A stretch of 8,574 nt of DNA, from assembly GCA_003218345.1 (NCBI GenBank), contig QHNF01000061.1, positions 1-8,574 on the forward strand, written 5' to 3'. The notes below the pieces were generated by a model that saw only the letters and a program-made list of their open reading frames with translations, was not told the DNA's origin and ran no database searches. Shown in pieces: positions 6,412-8,574 of this stretch. Source of the stretch: Verrucomicrobiota bacterium (GTDB lineage Bacteria; Verrucomicrobiota; Verrucomicrobiia; Chthoniobacterales; UBA10450). The translations under genes were made by a program, and so were the position numbers. Position 1 is the first letter of the stretch, and each line of letters begins with the position of its first letter.

Positions 6412-7914
6412 CTAAAGATGAAACCAGTTATGCTCGCTCGCGAACACGACGCGATTGATCATGATTTCCGACGATGTCACAAACACCACGATGACCACGA
6501 GCACGACAAGCGGCAGAGCGGCATTGATCTGGCGGAACAAGCAAGCGATGCCGTAAACATAAAATAACGCGAATGGAATCAGTGCGCCGCTCAGCAATCG
6601 GCCAGACGTAAAATACGGATGCATCCGCGACGGATTAATGCAATTGCCGAAATCGAACTGAATCGACAAGAACGCCAGAAATCCAACCGATACAACAAAG
6701 CTCAAAGTGGCGATGCCTATACCTTGCCGCTGAAACCTGGAAAGCCCGGCCTTCTTTCGCAATCCAACCAGCGCCGCGCCGAGCAGCGCTAGGGATGAGA
6801 TGGCATAGAACCAGTCGGCGGCTGGACAACTTAAGGGCTGTCCGTGCCATTTGACCTCTCCTCGCCAAAAACTCGTGATGACGTTCCACCAAAACACCCA
6901 AAAACCTCGTGGCATAAAAATTGGATGTTGCCACCAATCGGCAAACGGTTTCCGCGTCCAACCAAGCAGCGTGATTTTCGCGGCCGATCCGGTCACGTCA
7001 CCAAACTGATACTTTGTCCAGATCACCCAGGCGCCAATCGGGATTGCAGTGCAAAGAACCAGCGCCGCAGATGCGACAAGGGCAGCGCCCGCTCTTTGTC
7101 GAATGAACGGCCACAGCTTTGCAATGATTGCAACTAGCGCGATGGCGACCAGAGGCAAATTGGACAGCTTGGTCAGATACGCGGCTGCGATTGCCAGACC
7201 TGTGAGTGCTCCGAGCAAGAAGGTCGGTCTTTCGGTTCGCAACCACTGCATAACGCAAAGCAACAACGCGCCGAAGCAAACAGGCGACAGAACGTCGTTA
7301 TTCATCGCGTAAAAAACGTTCTGAGGGATAAACGCGAGCAGCAGTGGCACGCCCAGACGCAAGTCCGCGCGCTCGGGCGCAACTGTGCGCGCGATCAGAT
7401 AGCCGAGTAACACCATAGCAGCGATCAGCGGCACATTTAGGAAACGAATCCAGTATAGTGATTGAAGGCCTGCTAACCCGAGGTACTCGCCAACATGCCA
7501 CCAGGCGCTCGCCAGGGCGTAATACAAAGGCGGCTGAGAAGATTCGAAATTGATTTCTGTGCTCCAGGCAGCTTTTGTCGCCGCAATCTCCGGCTCAACG
7601 TCCGGACTCGATTGCTTCCATAAAGGCGCCGGGAATTTCGCGCCGGGGAATTGATCCGGAGCGAACAGAAACTCCGGCGAGGCATACGGAACTATCCAGC
7701 TAAGGCTCTCCTCCTTGAGCGGATCAAAGGCGCGTGGCAGCCGAGCATGTGAATATTGCGTGATAAGATCGAAATGCAGGTCCTCATCGATATTGCTGAA
7801 AAACGGAAAGCCGGCCGAGAAAATAAAAACGCGAAGAGCCGCGACAAAACAAAGGAGTAAGACGAGCGCGAGTTCTTTCCGATTCGTCACCGTTGCTGAG
7901 TTGCGTGAGCGCAC
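6412..7914 (-). CDS. Multi-pass membrane GT-C-type glycosyltransferase-like protein (DUF2142/PMT-like)
   Basis: 500 residues with about ten hydrophobic spans. After a short basic N-terminus and the first span (about 15-35), the first outer loop carries N-I-D-E-D-L-H-F-D at 41-49, matching the DE-x-x-H acidic motif of GT-C and DUF2142 proteins. ESSQPPLYYAL (124-134) matches the PPLYY motif before the next spans. Near the C-terminus, SGRLLSGALIPFALFY resembles the GRYL-P-P motif of DUF2142. Such proteins are thought to transfer sugars from polyprenyl-phosphate donors on the outer side of the inner membrane; donor and acceptor are unknown. The start is GTG 7914; GTG 7890 is the only other in-frame candidate, since a stop lies upstream at 7936-7938. 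Neither has a Shine-Dalgarno. The gene stands alone on the - strand and converges with the SDR gene. Confidence is high that it is a real membrane protein, moderate on the family. Confidence -1.
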   Translation of the reverse strand: MRSRNSATVTNRKELALVLLLCFVAALRVFIFSAGFPFFSNIDEDLHFDLITQYSHARLPRAFDPLKEESLSWIVPYASPEFLFAPDQFPGAKFPAPLWKQSSPDVEPEIAATKAAWSTEINFESSQPPLYYALASAWWHVGEYLGLAGLQSLYWIRFLNVPLIAAMVLLGYLIARTVAPERADLRLGVPLLLAFIPQNVFYAMNNDVLSPVCFGALLLCVMQWLRTERPTFLLGALTGLAIAAAYLTKLSNLPLVAIALVAIIAKLWPFIRQRAGAALVASAALVLCTAIPIGAWVIWTKYQFGDVTGSAAKITLLGWTRKPFADWWQHPIFMPRGFWVFWWNVITSFWRGEVKWHGQPLSCPAADWFYAISSLALLGAALVGLRKKAGLSRFQRQGIGIATLSFVVSVGFLAFLSIQFDFGNCINPSRMHPYFTSGRLLSGALIPFALFYVYGIACLFRQINAALPLVVLVVIVVFVTSSEIMINRVVFASEHNWFHL

Positions 7915-7931
7915 GATTCCAAAAAGGCAGA

Positions 7932-7949
7932 CATGTTACTGCATGTTAC
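7932..7949. promoter_or_regulatory. Tandem CATGTTAC repeats, 10-bp period, upstream of the - strand gene
   Basis: CATGTTAC occurs at 7932-7939 and again at 7942-7949, exactly one helical turn apart, 18-35 bp upstream of GTG 7914. Two half-sites on the same face of the helix is a pattern seen with regulator-binding direct repeats. No clear -35/-10 pair was recognised around it. It could also be chance. Confidence -1.
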
Positions 7950-8318
7950 ACTCGTCCGCCAAACACGCTTTTCCGTTCGTGTTTTTAGTGTGTTTCGTGG
8001 GCATCTTCTTCTTATGTGTGCCATCCGCACGAACCGCTGACAGTCGCCAGGCTTGTGTGACATTTTTTGCTATGAGCGAAACAGTAACGGTCCGATTACG
8101 GGGCACAGAGAAGACATAATGGCAGCGCCCTGCTAGCGCAGTCAACAAGACGATCGTAGAGTATGGGGGCAACGCCGGCCAGTTCTCGCTCTGCGAAAAA
8201 CACCTTTGCTCTGGCACACGCAACCGCGCCTCCGCCGACCAACGCGAATGTTCACCGGGCCTTTGCTCAGCGCCGCCGCCGCCGCACGCGCAGGTGATGA
8301 TGTTCCATACGCCCATGC
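7950..8318. other. Divergent intergenic stretch without a recognisable gene
   Basis: About 370 bp with no supportable coding region. 7966-8020, read on the - strand, is a degenerate A/C-rich tract with repeated CACGAA and AAACAC words (for example CACGAAACACAC, then AAACACGAAC), which I remember as recurrent in soil Verrucomicrobia and Planctomycetes. 8270-8283 is a short GCC-type triplet run. The open frames crossing here (44-126 residues) have biased, low-complexity translations and no start signals. Promoters for the flanking divergent genes presumably lie here, but none stands out. Confidence -1.
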
Positions 8319-8391
8319 TGTAGCCCGCTTGAGGTCGCAGTCCCAGCCCTCAGTGAAAAATGGCTGGCTGCTTTCAGTGACCCCGGCTACA
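8319..8391 (+). promoter_or_regulatory. 73-nt multi-tier hairpin just before the DUF47 gene
   Basis: Four nested stems are visible. TGTAGCC (8319-8325) pairs with GGCTACA (8385-8391), GGTC (8333-8336) with GACC (8379-8382), GCAG (8337-8340) with CTGC (8368-8371), and CCAGCC (8343-8348) with GGCTGG (8362-8367), around a 13-nt A-rich loop. That gives 21 pairs. The outer stem ends 2 nt before the Shine-Dalgarno AAGGA. It could be a 5'-leader regulatory RNA or a REP-like repeat; it matches no riboswitch class I recognise. Confidence -1.
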
Positions 8392-8393
8392 AG

Positions 8394-8398
8394 AAGGA
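8394..8398 (+). promoter_or_regulatory. Shine-Dalgarno AAGGA for the DUF47 gene
   Basis: AAGGA lies 5 nt before ATG 8404, the clearest ribosome-binding site in the window, and it fixes the start of the downstream gene. It is directly next to the 8319-8391 hairpin, so folding could influence access to it. Confidence -1.
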
Positions 8399-8403
8399 AA
8401 CTT

Positions 8404-8574
8404 ATGTTGTCGATTCAAAAAATCCTCGGACACGATCAGAAGTTTTACGACCTGCTCGAGGCAAGCGCGCAGCAGGCGGACAACAGCGTGCATCATTTGA
8501 TCGCGTTATTGGAGCGACTCGAGCAAAAAGAATCGCCCCAGAGTCTGGAGGAATTCGTGCGCAGCCGGCGTAAA
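8404..8574 (+). CDS. DUF47/PhoU-like phosphate transport accessory protein, 3'-partial
   Basis: 57 residues are visible before the window ends with the frame still open. The start, M-L-S-I-Q-K-I-L-G-H-D-Q-K-F-Y-D-L-L-E-A-S-A-Q-Q-A (1-25), matches the N-terminus of DUF47 (TIGR00153-type, PhoU-like) proteins, which typically begin with a short hydrophobic stretch, then K-F/Y-D-L-L-E and a long helix. Here residues 11-43 look helical. Family members are about 200-220 residues of helical bundle and are usually encoded beside a PiT-type low-affinity phosphate transporter, which they are thought to regulate; such a gene would be expected just right of the window. The start ATG 8404 is set by AAGGA at 8394-8398. 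The identification rests on the N-terminal quarter only, so it is probable, not certain. Confidence -1.
   Translation, partial: MLSIQKILGHDQKFYDLLEASAQQADNSVHHLIALLERLEQKESPQSLEEFVRSRRK

Noticed and set aside
7943..8119. 58-residue + strand frame with a hydrophobic FVFLVCFVGIFFLC stretch resembling a signal peptide
   Set aside because: The hydrophobic part is the reading of the degenerate CACGAA/AAACAC tract, there is no Shine-Dalgarno, and the rest shows no family resemblance.
8163..8297. 44-residue + strand frame ending in a run of arginines
   Set aside because: The arginine run comes from a GCC-type triplet repeat; no ribosome-binding site and no known family.
7936..8316. 126-residue - strand frame upstream of the DUF2142-like gene
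   Set aside because: Odd composition, ends in the low-complexity repeat tract (KHTKNTNGK), no start signal, no recognisable domain.

Overview
The window looks like chromosomal DNA from a Gram-negative bacterium of the Verrucomicrobiota, perhaps a soil Chthoniobacter-like lineage. The phylum guess rests on a 51-residue small basic protein (4127-4282) that resembles a family I know only from the Planctomycetes-Verrucomicrobia-Chlamydiae group, on lipid A/LPS genes that imply an outer membrane, and on intergenic repeats resembling ones I remember from such genomes. The finer placement is inference.

Layout, + strand, 1-5881. A 5'-truncated lipid A acyltransferase fused in frame to an ADP-heptose:LPS heptosyltransferase II (to 1607). 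Then a hotdog-fold acyl-CoA thioesterase (1712-2191), overlapping by ATGA an ArnT/PMT-type polyprenyl-linked sugar transferase of the inner membrane (2188-3981). After a 145-bp gap come the small basic protein, an RsuA/RluB-type rRNA pseudouridine synthase (4348-5088) and, overlapping it by 20 nt, a classical short-chain dehydrogenase (5069-5881).

5882-6411 lies between convergent genes and holds no credible gene. It is crowded with short GC-rich palindromes, including a 19-bp perfect inverted repeat 288 bp across, a 12-bp-stem hairpin and a two-tier hairpin. This is the most mobile-looking or REP-like part of the window.

On the - strand, 7914-6412 encodes a 500-residue multi-pass membrane protein of the GT-C glycosyltransferase type (DUF2142/PMT-like). 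The 489-bp divergent spacer 7915-8403 contains a tandem 8-bp repeat, a degenerate A/C-rich repeat tract, and a 73-nt multi-tier hairpin ending just before a strong Shine-Dalgarno. That Shine-Dalgarno serves the start of a DUF47/PhoU-like phosphate-transport accessory gene, which runs off the right edge.

Functionally the left half is envelope construction: secondary acylation of lipid A, inner-core heptose addition, and a lipid-linked glycosyl transfer probably outside the membrane. The middle is ribosome maturation and housekeeping. No tRNA, rRNA, CRISPR array, transposase or phage gene was seen. No complete new multi-gene system is evident. The best leads are the acyltransferase-heptosyltransferase fusion and the structured intergenic elements.
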